Positions 19,592 to 26,935 of a stretch of DNA of 64,000 bases are shown here, one piece after another. This DNA comes from Vibrio ziniensis (GTDB lineage Bacteria; Pseudomonadota; Gammaproteobacteria; Enterobacterales; Vibrionaceae). Location of the stretch: positions 62,001-126,000 of the forward strand of contig NZ_CP049331.1 in assembly GCF_011064285.1 (NCBI RefSeq). The letters run 5' to 3'. Made by a program: the position numbers and the translations under genes. The notes under the pieces are model-generated. The model searched no databases and had not been told where the DNA came from. It saw only the letters and a list, made by a program, of their open reading frames with translations. The first letter of the stretch is position 1. Each line of letters starts with the position of its first letter.

Positions 19592-20947
19592 TTAACGCAT
19601 GGTAACAAACTCTTCAGAGCCTGTTGGATGGATAGCAACGACTGAGTCGAAGTCCGCTTTGGTAGCACCCATCTTCATTGCTACGCCGAAGCCTTGGATC
19701 ATTTCATCGACAGCGAAACCAATGCCGTGAAGACCAACTACCGTTTCTTCTTCACCGGCACAAACCAACTTCATCTTACATGGTTGACGGTGCTGAGTGA
19801 CGGCTGTGTACATAGCGGTAAAGCTTGAAGTGTACACTTTCACGTTCTCTTCGCCGTATTTTGCAACCGCTTCAGGCTGAGTCAGACCGATAGTACCGAT
19901 TGGTGGATGACTGAATACCACAGTCGGTACTAAGTTGTAGTCCATCTTCGCGTTGGTTTTACCGTTGAACAGACGCTCAGACAATTGGCGACCCGCTTTA
20001 ACTGCCACAGGAGTAAGCTCGATACCACCTTCCATGATATCACCTACACAGTAGATGCCAGCCACGTTAGTATTTTGGTACTCATCAACTTTGATATAGC
20101 CTTGCTCGTTGGTTGCAACGCCCGTTGCAGCTAGGTTGATCGCATCTGTTGCTGGGTGACGACCAATAGCCCAAATTAAAGTATCAACGTTTTGGCTTTC
20201 ACCATTTTCTAAATGAAGAGTCAGGCTACCATCGGCTTCTTTCACGACTTCTTTTGGAACGCTGTGAGTATGAAGTGTTGGACCTTCAGTATTCATTACT
20301 TCAACCAAAGTATCGATGATCATTGGGTCGAAGCTACGTAGTGGTGATTCTTTACGGCAGAATAGGTGAGTTTCTGTACCCAGTGCGTGTAGTACACCAG
20401 CAATCTCAACGGCGATGTAACCCGCACCAATTACTGCTACGCGTTTTGGCTGTTCTGCTAAGTCAAAGAAACCGTTTGAGTCGATACCATGTTCCGCACC
20501 AGGAATGTTAGGAATGGTTGGGCGACCTCCGACAGCGATCAGAATGTTGTCTGCAGTGTAATGAACACCGTTAACTTCTACCGTTTTCGCGTCGATGAAC
20601 TTAGCAAAACCGCGAATCACTTCCACTTTGTTGTTACCAAGAACACGGTCATAAGATTGGTGAATGCGACCAATATACGCTTGGCGGCTTTCTACCATTT
20701 TTGCCCAGTTGAAGCTTTTCACGTCAACGTCGAAGCCGTAATCAGGTGCGTATAGGTTCATTGCTTCAGCAACTTGAGCACCGTGCCACATTACTTTTTT
20801 CGGTACACAGCCAACGTTTACACAAGTACCGCCAAGATCTTTCGCTTCAATCAGTGCGACTTTTGCGCCGTACATTGCAGCGCGGTTTGCTGATGCGATA
20901 CCGCTGCTACCGCCACCGATACAGATGTAATCAAAATGCGTTGTCAT
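19592..20947 (-). CDS. gor: glutathione-disulfide reductase
   Basis: A 451-residue NADPH-dependent flavoenzyme that regenerates reduced glutathione. FAD motif [14 protein letters not shown] (11-24), redox pair CVNVGC (Cys 42/Cys 47, the same positions as E. coli Gor), NAD(P) motif [11 protein letters not shown], and the C-terminal active-site [11 protein letters not shown]. The start at 20947 has GGAG 7 bp upstream, which rules out the upstream in-frame GTG. It is followed by rlmJ upstream on the same strand and prlC divergently, the conserved gammaproteobacterial order. Confidence 0.97.
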   Translation of the reverse strand: MTTHFDYICIGGGSSGIASANRAAMYGAKVALIEAKDLGGTCVNVGCVPKKVMWHGAQVAEAMNLYAPDYGFDVDVKSFNWAKMVESRQAYIGRIHQSYDRVLGNNKVEVIRGFAKFIDAKTVEVNGVHYTADNILIAVGGRPTIPNIPGAEHGIDSNGFFDLAEQPKRVAVIGAGYIAVEIAGVLHALGTETHLFCRKESPLRSFDPMIIDTLVEVMNTEGPTLHTHSVPKEVVKEADGSLTLHLENGESQNVDTLIWAIGRHPATDAINLAATGVATNEQGYIKVDEYQNTNVAGIYCVGDIMEGGIELTPVAVKAGRQLSERLFNGKTNAKMDYNLVPTVVFSHPPIGTIGLTQPEAVAKYGEENVKVYTSSFTAMYTAVTQHRQPCKMKLVCAGEEETVVGLHGIGFAVDEMIQGFGVAMKMGATKADFDSVVAIHPTGSEEFVTMR

Positions 20948-21090
20948 TACTTTCTCCACTTATTTTTATTCGTTTCCCACTTTTTATTCGTTTGCCACAA
21001 GCAATTCTAAACAGCTTAGGGATAAGTTGTATTCAGTCTACGATACGGAAAAACCAGAGCAAAGTATTCCCATATTGCTATTCGGTAAGA

Positions 21091-21930
21091 TTATTCAGGA
21101 ACAATCCATTCCACTTTGTAGTGACCGGTCACTGGTGCGATCGCTTCTTTCAAAAACGGCAGGATTTCCTTCATCTGGCTTTCCAGCTTCCACGGTGGGT
21201 TGATAACAATCATGCCTGATGCTGTCATGCCACGCTCATTGGTATCTGGTGAAACACCTAACTCAATTTGTAAAATTTTGTTAATACCAAGATTTTCCAA
21301 ACCTTCAATCATGTCTTCGATATCACAGCGGTTTACCACCGGATACCAAATAGCATATATGCCCGTTGCCCAACGCTTGTAGCTTTGTGCAATGGCATTG
21401 ACTACGTCACGGTACTCTTTCGCCAACTCGTAAGGAGGGTCAATCAGTACCAAACCACGACGCTCTTGCGGTGGTAAGCTTGCTTTCAGGCGTTGAAAGC
21501 CATCTTCTTTGTAAATCGATACTTGGCGATCACGTTCGAATTCTTGTTCCAACAGAGGGTAATCGCTAGGGTGTAATTCGGTTAATACCATGCGATCTTG
21601 CGGACGCAAGTGAGCACGCGCTACACGAGGAGAGCCAGGGTAGTAACGCAGTTCATCACCTTGGTTAAGAGCTTTGATTGCATCGAGGTAGCTCTGAATG
21701 TCTTCTGGCACATTATCTTGTTGCCAAATACGTGCGATACCTTGTTTGTATTCGCCAGTTTTTTCAGACCACTCATGAGTTAAGTCGTAACGACCCACGC
21801 CAGAGTGCGTATCGTGATATACGAAGGGTTTATCTTTTTGCTGCAGTGCATTGAGGATTAAGCTTTGTACGATGTGTTTCACTACATCTGCGTGGTTTCC
21901 TGCATGGAAACTGTGTCGATAACTTAACAA
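21091..21930 (-). CDS. rlmJ: 23S rRNA (adenine2030-N6)-methyltransferase RlmJ
   Basis: 279 residues closely matching E. coli RlmJ: N-terminus MLSYRHSFHAGNHADVVKH, TELHPSDYPLLEQEF, catalytic DPPYEL (consensus D/NPPY), and ending HYKVEWIVPE. It methylates A2030 of 23S rRNA. The initiation codon is TTG, preceded by GAGG; the match of the family N-terminus to this codon decides the start. Divergent from prlC and just upstream of gor. Confidence 0.96.
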   Translation of the reverse strand: MLSYRHSFHAGNHADVVKHIVQSLILNALQQKDKPFVYHDTHSGVGRYDLTHEWSEKTGEYKQGIARIWQQDNVPEDIQSYLDAIKALNQGDELRYYPGSPRVARAHLRPQDRMVLTELHPSDYPLLEQEFERDRQVSIYKEDGFQRLKASLPPQERRGLVLIDPPYELAKEYRDVVNAIAQSYKRWATGIYAIWYPVVNRCDIEDMIEGLENLGINKILQIELGVSPDTNERGMTASGMIVINPPWKLESQMKEILPFLKEAIAPVTGHYKVEWIVPE

Positions 21931-22041
21931 ATTCGCCTCTAACCTGTTTCAGGGGATGTCGGTATCAGAAATATTTCGGCTAATTATACACCCAAGTTTC
22001 GACAAAATGCTCTGAATCCTGTTCCTTACGAACAGATCACT

Positions 22042-22069
22042 CTTGAAAATTCACCTTGCTACCTATATT
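22042..22069 (+). promoter_or_regulatory. candidate sigma-32 heat-shock promoter of prlC
   Basis: CTTGAAA at 22042 and CCTATATT at 22062 with a 13-bp spacer fit the RpoH consensus (CTTGAAA, 13-15 bp, CCCCATWT) with a degenerate -10. The E. coli prlC operon is heat-inducible, which supports the reading. Confidence 0.6.
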
Positions 22070-22129
22070 TATTAACCTAACAGACGAGGATATCTCATCC
22101 TCACTACTCTCCATAAAAAGGAATGTTTT

Positions 22130-24172
22130 ATGTCGAATCCACTTCTTAGCTTTACGGATTTACCTCCGTTTTCAGACATTAAGCCGGAGCACGTAAAGCC
22201 AGCGGTTGAACAGGCAATTGAAGATTGCCGTGCAAAGATTGAACAGGTACTTGAAGGTAATACTGAACCAACTTGGGAAAATGTGATTGCACCTATCGAA
22301 GAAGTGGATGATCGCTTGAGTCGTTTATGGTCACCAGTGAGCCATATGAACTCGGTGGTGAACAGCGACGAACTGCGTGAAGCTTATGAAAGCTGTCTGC
22401 CAATCCTGTCTGAATACGGCACTTGGGTTGGTCAGCACAAAGGGTTGTTTGAAGCGTATAAAGCAATCAAGAGCAGCGAAACATTCGAAACCTTAACTCA
22501 AGCACAAAAGAAGACCATCAAAGATGCACTGCGTGACTTTGAATTGTCGGGTATCGGCTTGCCTAAAGCGGAACAAAAACGCTACGGCGAGATCAGTAAG
22601 CGTATGTCTGAGCTGGGCTCTAAATTCTCTAACAATGTGCTTGATGCCACCATGGGTTGGACTAAGCACATTACCGACCAAAATGAGCTAGCGGGCATGC
22701 CGGAATCGGCGCTGGCGGCGGCTCAAGCAGCAGCGGAAGGAAAAGGTCTCGAAGGCTACCTGTTAACGTTGGATATCCCTTCTTACCTACCTGTAATGAC
22801 TTACTGTGATAACCAAGCGCTGCGCAAAGAACTTTACGAAGCTTACGTAACGCGCGCTTCTGACCGTGGTCCGAATGCGGGCAAATGGGACAACACCGAG
22901 AACATCGCTGAGTTGCTAAAACTGCGTTATGAAGTGGCGCGTATGCTTGGTTTCAACACCTACAGCGAAAAGTCATTGGCAACCAAAATGGCGGAAACGC
23001 CAGATCAGGTTCTGAGCTTCTTGAACAACCTAGCGACAAAAGTGAAACCACAAGGTGAACGCGAAGTTCAGGAGTTGCGTGAGTTTGCTGAGCAAGAGTT
23101 TGGCGTTACTTCGTTTGAGCTGTGGGATATTGCTTACTACAGCGAAAAGCAAAAGCAGAAACTGTTTGAGATTTCTGACGAAGAGCTACGTCCTTACTTC
23201 CCAGAAAGCAAAGTTGTTTCTGGTCTGTTTGAAGTGCTAAAGCGTGTTTTCGGCATGAAAGTACAAGAGCGTGAAGGTGTGGACACTTGGCATGAATCGG
23301 TTCGTTTCTTCGATATTTTCGACAGTAACGGCGCACTGCGCGGTAGCTTCTACCTTGATCTATACGCTCGTGAACACAAACGTGGCGGTGCGTGGATGGA
23401 TGAGTGTCGCGTGCGTCGTATCAATGCCAATGGTGATCTACAAACGCCAGTGGCTTACCTGACATGTAACTTTAACCGTCCTGTCGGTGATAAACCTGCG
23501 CTGTTTACTCATGACGAAGTAGTCACTCTGTTCCACGAAACGGGTCATGGTATTCACCATATGTTGACTCAAGTGGATGTGAGTTCGGTTTCTGGTATCA
23601 ATGGTGTGCCTTGGGATGCGGTTGAGCTACCAAGTCAGTTCCTAGAAAACTGGTGTTGGGAAGAAGAGGCGCTAGCCTTTATTTCAGGTCACTACCAAAC
23701 AGGCGAACCTTTACCGAAAGCGATGCTAGACAACATGCTGGCAGCGAAGAACTTCCAATCAGGTATGTTCATCCTGCGTCAACTTGAGTTCGGATTATTC
23801 GACTTCACGTTGCACACTACCTATGACCCAGAAGTCGGTCCTCAGGTGCTTGAAACTCTGGCTGAAGTGAAGAAGAAAGTGGCGGTGCTACCAAGTCTTG
23901 AGTGGAACCGTTTCTCACACAGCTTTAGCCATATTTTTGCTGGTGGCTACAGTGCGGGTTACTACAGTTACCTATGGGCAGAAGTGTTATCGGCAGACGC
24001 GTTCTCTCGCTTTGAAGAGGAAGGTATCTTCAATGCAGAAACAGGTTCAAGTTTCCTCAATAACATTCTAGAAATGGGTGGCAGTGAAGAGCCTATGGAG
24101 TTGTTCAAGCGCTTCCGTGGCCGTGAGCCACAAATTGATGCGTTGCTTCGCCATTCTGGTATTGCGGCATAA
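22130..24172 (+). CDS. prlC: oligopeptidase A (M3 zinc metallopeptidase)
   Basis: A 680-residue cytosolic thermolysin-like peptidase. The zinc-binding HExxH motif is in LFHETGHGIHHML (about residue 468-474) and the third ligand region is LPSQFLENWCWE about 25 residues later. The family N-terminus MSNPLLSFTDLPPFSDIKPEHV is intact. It degrades free signal peptides and short peptides. AAAGGAA precedes the ATG at proper spacing. A candidate sigma-32 promoter lies about 65 bp upstream. Confidence 0.97.
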   Translation: MSNPLLSFTDLPPFSDIKPEHVKPAVEQAIEDCRAKIEQVLEGNTEPTWENVIAPIEEVDDRLSRLWSPVSHMNSVVNSDELREAYESCLPILSEYGTWVGQHKGLFEAYKAIKSSETFETLTQAQKKTIKDALRDFELSGIGLPKAEQKRYGEISKRMSELGSKFSNNVLDATMGWTKHITDQNELAGMPESALAAAQAAAEGKGLEGYLLTLDIPSYLPVMTYCDNQALRKELYEAYVTRASDRGPNAGKWDNTENIAELLKLRYEVARMLGFNTYSEKSLATKMAETPDQVLSFLNNLATKVKPQGEREVQELREFAEQEFGVTSFELWDIAYYSEKQKQKLFEISDEELRPYFPESKVVSGLFEVLKRVFGMKVQEREGVDTWHESVRFFDIFDSNGALRGSFYLDLYAREHKRGGAWMDECRVRRINANGDLQTPVAYLTCNFNRPVGDKPALFTHDEVVTLFHETGHGIHHMLTQVDVSSVSGINGVPWDAVELPSQFLENWCWEEEALAFISGHYQTGEPLPKAMLDNMLAAKNFQSGMFILRQLEFGLFDFTLHTTYDPEVGPQVLETLAEVKKKVAVLPSLEWNRFSHSFSHIFAGGYSAGYYSYLWAEVLSADAFSRFEEEGIFNAETGSSFLNNILEMGGSEEPMELFKRFRGREPQIDALLRHSGIAA

Positions 24173-24208
24173 GTTTATTTGTATTTAGACAATTCAGTTC
24201 AAAAAATA

Positions 24209-24242
24209 ACATAACCCTGCTTTAACCAGCGGGGTTATTTGT
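24209..24242 (+). terminator. terminator of prlC
   Basis: ATAACCC..GC / GC..GGGTTAT stem followed by TTTG, just after prlC and before the small lipoprotein gene. Confidence 0.65.
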
Positions 24243-24274
24243 TAGAGTAACTTTGGTTTTAAAAGGAGATTCCA

Positions 24275-24487
24275 ATGACGCAGTGCCAGAAGTTAAGCTT
24301 TTCTTTATTCACGACATTGTTGCTTTTAGGATGCGCTGAACTGAAACAAGCTGGAAAAGAAGTAGGGCATGCGACCCGTGATGCCACAACGGCTATTGGT
24401 CATGCAACTCGCGATACGACTAAAGCTATCGGTCATGCTTCTCGCGATGCGGTGACAAATATTAGTAACGATCTCAGCAAAGAGTAA
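24275..24487 (+). CDS. small repeat-containing lipoprotein
   Basis: 70 residues. A signal sequence with lipobox LLLLGC is followed by three near-identical 11-residue repeats (GHATRDATTAI, GHATRDTTKAI, GHASRDAVTNI). The mature part is about 50 residues, polar and probably helical. AAAAGGAGA precedes the ATG. I do not recognise a functional family. It ends 3 bp before the convergent DUF2063 gene, so the two mRNAs may share 3' signals. A membrane-attached structural or stress lipoprotein is possible but not supported. Confidence 0.8.
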   Translation: MTQCQKLSFSLFTTLLLLGCAELKQAGKEVGHATRDATTAIGHATRDTTKAIGHASRDAVTNISNDLSKE

Positions 24488-24490
24488 TCG

Positions 24491-25255
24491 TTAGACATTC
24501 TTCAACGTGAAGCCAGCAATCACTTGCAGTGCGGCCAATTTGGGTATTTCAGCAAGTTGTTGTTGGTTCAAATCTTCGAGAGTTGTCTGTTTGAGCATTG
24601 ACTGCATAAATTCAAACTGATGCTCACTTAACGTTATCACCCAAGGGATTCCATTTTCTACATCACAACTCATCATACCTGACTGAGGCTTCATTAGCTC
24701 AAGTTCATCAAAGTTTTGCTGACGAATCGCCTGTTGTAAATCAAATAGAGCAAAGTGGGATTTAAACAGCGAGACCCAAGGGTAGAGATGAAGAACAACC
24801 CTATTCTGTTGATCATCCGTTAAACGCTCGAGATCGGATAGCGGTCTCACATTGGTTCTTTCCGTCTCAGCAAAGATTTGCTGTCCTCTATCCAGTTGCC
24901 ACTCAAATATTGCTAATTCAAGCGCATAAGGTGCCGCCCTTGTCACATTAGGACATTTCTCTATAGTTCGATTGAAATGCTCGCCATAACCACTGACGTT
25001 GCCTTGCTTGAGTGGATACGAAAGTATGTGGTGGCGGGCAATAGCACCGAAACACTCTTCACCCAACACTGCCAGAAGCATCGGGTAGGTAGCTTGCAGC
25101 ACCTCTGTCAAACTCATCACAAAGTTATTGCGGTATATCTGTAGCCTGTCGTCCGCACTCAATCGCCCACTTTTAATATCGCAAGCGCTTCCTTGGGCTT
25201 GGTAACGTAATGCTTGGGCAAAGGTGGCCTGTAGTTGGGCTAATCCAACGTTCAT
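24491..25255 (-). CDS. DUF2063 protein, bufferin maturation partner (BufC/HvfC)
   Basis: 254 residues of the DUF2063 family (N-terminal LAQLQATFAQALRYQAQG and DRLQIYRNNFVMSLTEVLQATYPMLLAVLGEECF are hallmark). Members act with a DUF692 multinuclear iron oxidase as the partner that binds the leader or signal-peptide-bearing precursor. The ATG overlaps the stop of the DUF692 gene (ATGA), indicating translational coupling. It is the last gene of the cluster precursor - DUF692 - DUF2063. The role is inferred from published bufferin and HvfABC systems. Confidence 0.85.
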   Translation of the reverse strand: MNVGLAQLQATFAQALRYQAQGSACDIKSGRLSADDRLQIYRNNFVMSLTEVLQATYPMLLAVLGEECFGAIARHHILSYPLKQGNVSGYGEHFNRTIEKCPNVTRAAPYALELAIFEWQLDRGQQIFAETERTNVRPLSDLERLTDDQQNRVVLHLYPWVSLFKSHFALFDLQQAIRQQNFDELELMKPQSGMMSCDVENGIPWVITLSEHQFEFMQSMLKQTTLEDLNQQQLAEIPKLAALQVIAGFTLKNV

Positions 25256-26097
25256 GATGCTTTCCTCGCCATCATGTCGAAGTTTGTCAGTATCTCGCTG
25301 GCTTTACGCGCTTCTGCCAGTAAAACGTCAACAGGTGGGATATCTAAATCCCATTCAATCAGTGTTCTTCGGCTGCCATGTCTTTCACACCAGTTTTGAT
25401 AGAGTTGCCAGACTTCAGCAGATACTGGTTTGCTGTGGGTATCTATCCATATTTCGCCTTGGGGAAGCGTGTTGATTGAGAATCCCGCAAGGTGAATTTC
25501 GTCAACTGCATGTGCGGGAATAGCATCAATGTAGCTTTGACAACTAAAACCATGATTGAAAGCAGAAACATGTACATTGTTTAAATCTAGCAACAAGCGA
25601 CATTCCGTGCGTTGTTGAACTTGAGCCAGAAACTCCCATTCTGAAATGGTGGAATGATTAAACTGCAAATAGCTGGAAGGGTTTTCAATCAATATCGGAC
25701 GTTTAATGGCGTCCTGAACGGCAAGTACGTTACGGCAAAAGACATTCAACGCTTCTTCGGTATAGGGAAGGGGTAATAAGTCATTGAAATAGTGTCCGCC
25801 ATTTTCACTCCAACTTAAGTGGTCTGAAACAAAAAGAGGCTGAATGTCGTCGACTAATGACTTAAGTTGCTGCAATTGGTTGGTATTGATGCTCTGTACA
25901 GAACCTAACGAAAGACCAACGCCGTGACAGCTAATCTGATAGTAACTACGAATTTGTCGCAGCTGTTTACGGGTAATCGAATAGGGAGAAAAGTAGTTTT
26001 CGCTATGAATTTCTAACCAGCTCACTTGTGGCTCTTGCTGGGCAAAATAGCTGATATGGGGAGCGCGTAATCCGACACCTACTTGGCTATGCAGCAT
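25252..26097 (-). CDS. DUF692 multinuclear non-heme iron oxidase (BufB/HvfB, MNIO)
   Basis: A 281-residue TIM-barrel DUF692/MNIO enzyme. Visible metal-ligand motifs: WLEIHSENYF, ISCHGVGLSLGS, FVSDHLSWSENGGHYFNDLLPLPYT, ENPSSYL, LLLDLNNVHVSAFNHG, EIHLAG and IEWDLDIPP. Family members convert cysteines of precursor peptides to thiooxazole or oxazolone/thioamide-type groups that bind metals. GGAGG precedes the ATG. It is coupled to the DUF2063 gene downstream, and separated from the precursor gene upstream by 267 bp that include a MITE. Confidence 0.9.
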   Translation of the reverse strand: MLHSQVGVGLRAPHISYFAQQEPQVSWLEIHSENYFSPYSITRKQLRQIRSYYQISCHGVGLSLGSVQSINTNQLQQLKSLVDDIQPLFVSDHLSWSENGGHYFNDLLPLPYTEEALNVFCRNVLAVQDAIKRPILIENPSSYLQFNHSTISEWEFLAQVQQRTECRLLLDLNNVHVSAFNHGFSCQSYIDAIPAHAVDEIHLAGFSINTLPQGEIWIDTHSKPVSAEVWQLYQNWCERHGSRRTLIEWDLDIPPVDVLLAEARKASEILTNFDMMARKAS

Positions 26098-26179
26098 AAA
26101 ACCTCCGTCAGTCGTATGATGAGTTTGTTATAGCGAAAGAAGGAAAGTGGTGCGCCTTTTGAGCAGAGAGCACCACTTA

Positions 26180-26345
26180 TACCATCCTAGATAAAAATAT
26201 GCTCAGACTGAGCGTCGGCGAGCAGCGAATAGGCATCAAACGCAAACGCGCATTTATTCGTCCCAGCTCTGCCGAGCCATCCATGGCTCGGAGGGTTTGC
26301 TTATCGACGCCCATTCACTGAATCAGGAAATTTTCCAGAATGGTA
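26180..26345 (-). mobile_element. 166-bp TACCAT MITE, copy 4
   Basis: Reverse orientation, with both ends and the internal CCGAGCC palindrome. It is flanked by TTA on both sides (26177-26179 and 26346-26348). It lies between the bufferin precursor gene and its maturation genes and can form a long hairpin in the transcript. Confidence 0.88.
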
Positions 26346-26364
26346 TTAGTTGTATTTTCAACTA

Positions 26365-26625
26365 TTAAGACGACATAGTACTTCCGCCGGAAAGTTTGCC
26401 GCACAAACCTTTAGGTACGACAACGAAGGCGTCTTTCTGAGCATCTTTTTTAGAAGTACCTGCGCATGAACTCATTTTAGTCGCGCAGTCGTTTTGACCC
26501 GCTTTAGCCACGCCGTAGCATTTTTCCTGATCTGCTGCGACCGCTGATGTTGCTGTTAGCATGGTTCCGCCGACTACAAGTAAGCCTGTTACTGCTGCCG
26601 CTACCGCTAAATTTGATTTTTTCAT
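26365..26625 (-). CDS. bufferin-type RiPP precursor (DUF2282, BufA1/HvfA-like)
   Basis: 86 residues from the chosen start. A Sec signal peptide (to about TATSAVAA) is followed by a 50-odd-residue mature part with four cysteines in [21 protein letters not shown] and GLCGKLSGG, the DUF2282 pattern. The DUF692/DUF2063 pair would modify the cysteines, giving an exported metal (copper) buffer. GAGGAAG precedes two consecutive ATGs (26628 and 26625); the second has the better spacing. An upstream inverted repeat at 26666 may be its operator. Confidence 0.87.
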   Translation of the reverse strand: MKKSNLAVAAAVTGLLVVGGTMLTATSAVAADQEKCYGVAKAGQNDCATKMSSCAGTSKKDAQKDAFVVVPKGLCGKLSGGSTMSS

Positions 26626-26665
26626 CATCACTTCCTCATGAATTGCTCTTACCTGATATCGCAAG

Positions 26666-26680
26666 TTAACAATTTGTTAA
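26666..26680. promoter_or_regulatory. inverted repeat upstream of bufferin precursor gene
   Basis: TTAACAATTTGTTAA is a near-perfect palindrome 41 bp upstream of the precursor start codon. Its position suggests an operator or core promoter site; the factor is unknown. The rest of the 26629-26935 intergenic region holds the uvrD promoter and no gene. Confidence 0.45.
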
Positions 26681-26907
26681 TTGTCGAGCTTGCTTATTGG
26701 AAAAGAGAGGAGTGACTAAGAAAAACTTTCACGGAAGGGAATAAAAAACCGACGAATTAAGCAGGTAAATGTGTTAAGCGAATGAAATATGTACCAATCT
26801 AAGTACAAAAAAACTTCAACTATTTTTGTTGAGGTCAGAAATCAGAAGCAATAATTTGGTTTGTTTAACGAGCATCTTGGTAGATTTTAGGGTTATAATC
26901 GTCATCA

Positions 26908-26927
26908 TTATGTATAAATAACCAGTA
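26908..26927 (+). promoter_or_regulatory. candidate LexA box upstream of uvrD
   Basis: TTATGTATAAATAACCAGTA matches the SOS consensus TACTGTATATATATACAGTA at about 15 of 20 positions, with the right half (CCAGTA) strong and the left CTG degenerate. It is 9 bp before the uvrD start, just after a TATAAT-like hexamer at 26894. uvrD is a known SOS gene. Confidence 0.65.
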
Positions 26928-26935
26928 GCCAAGTC

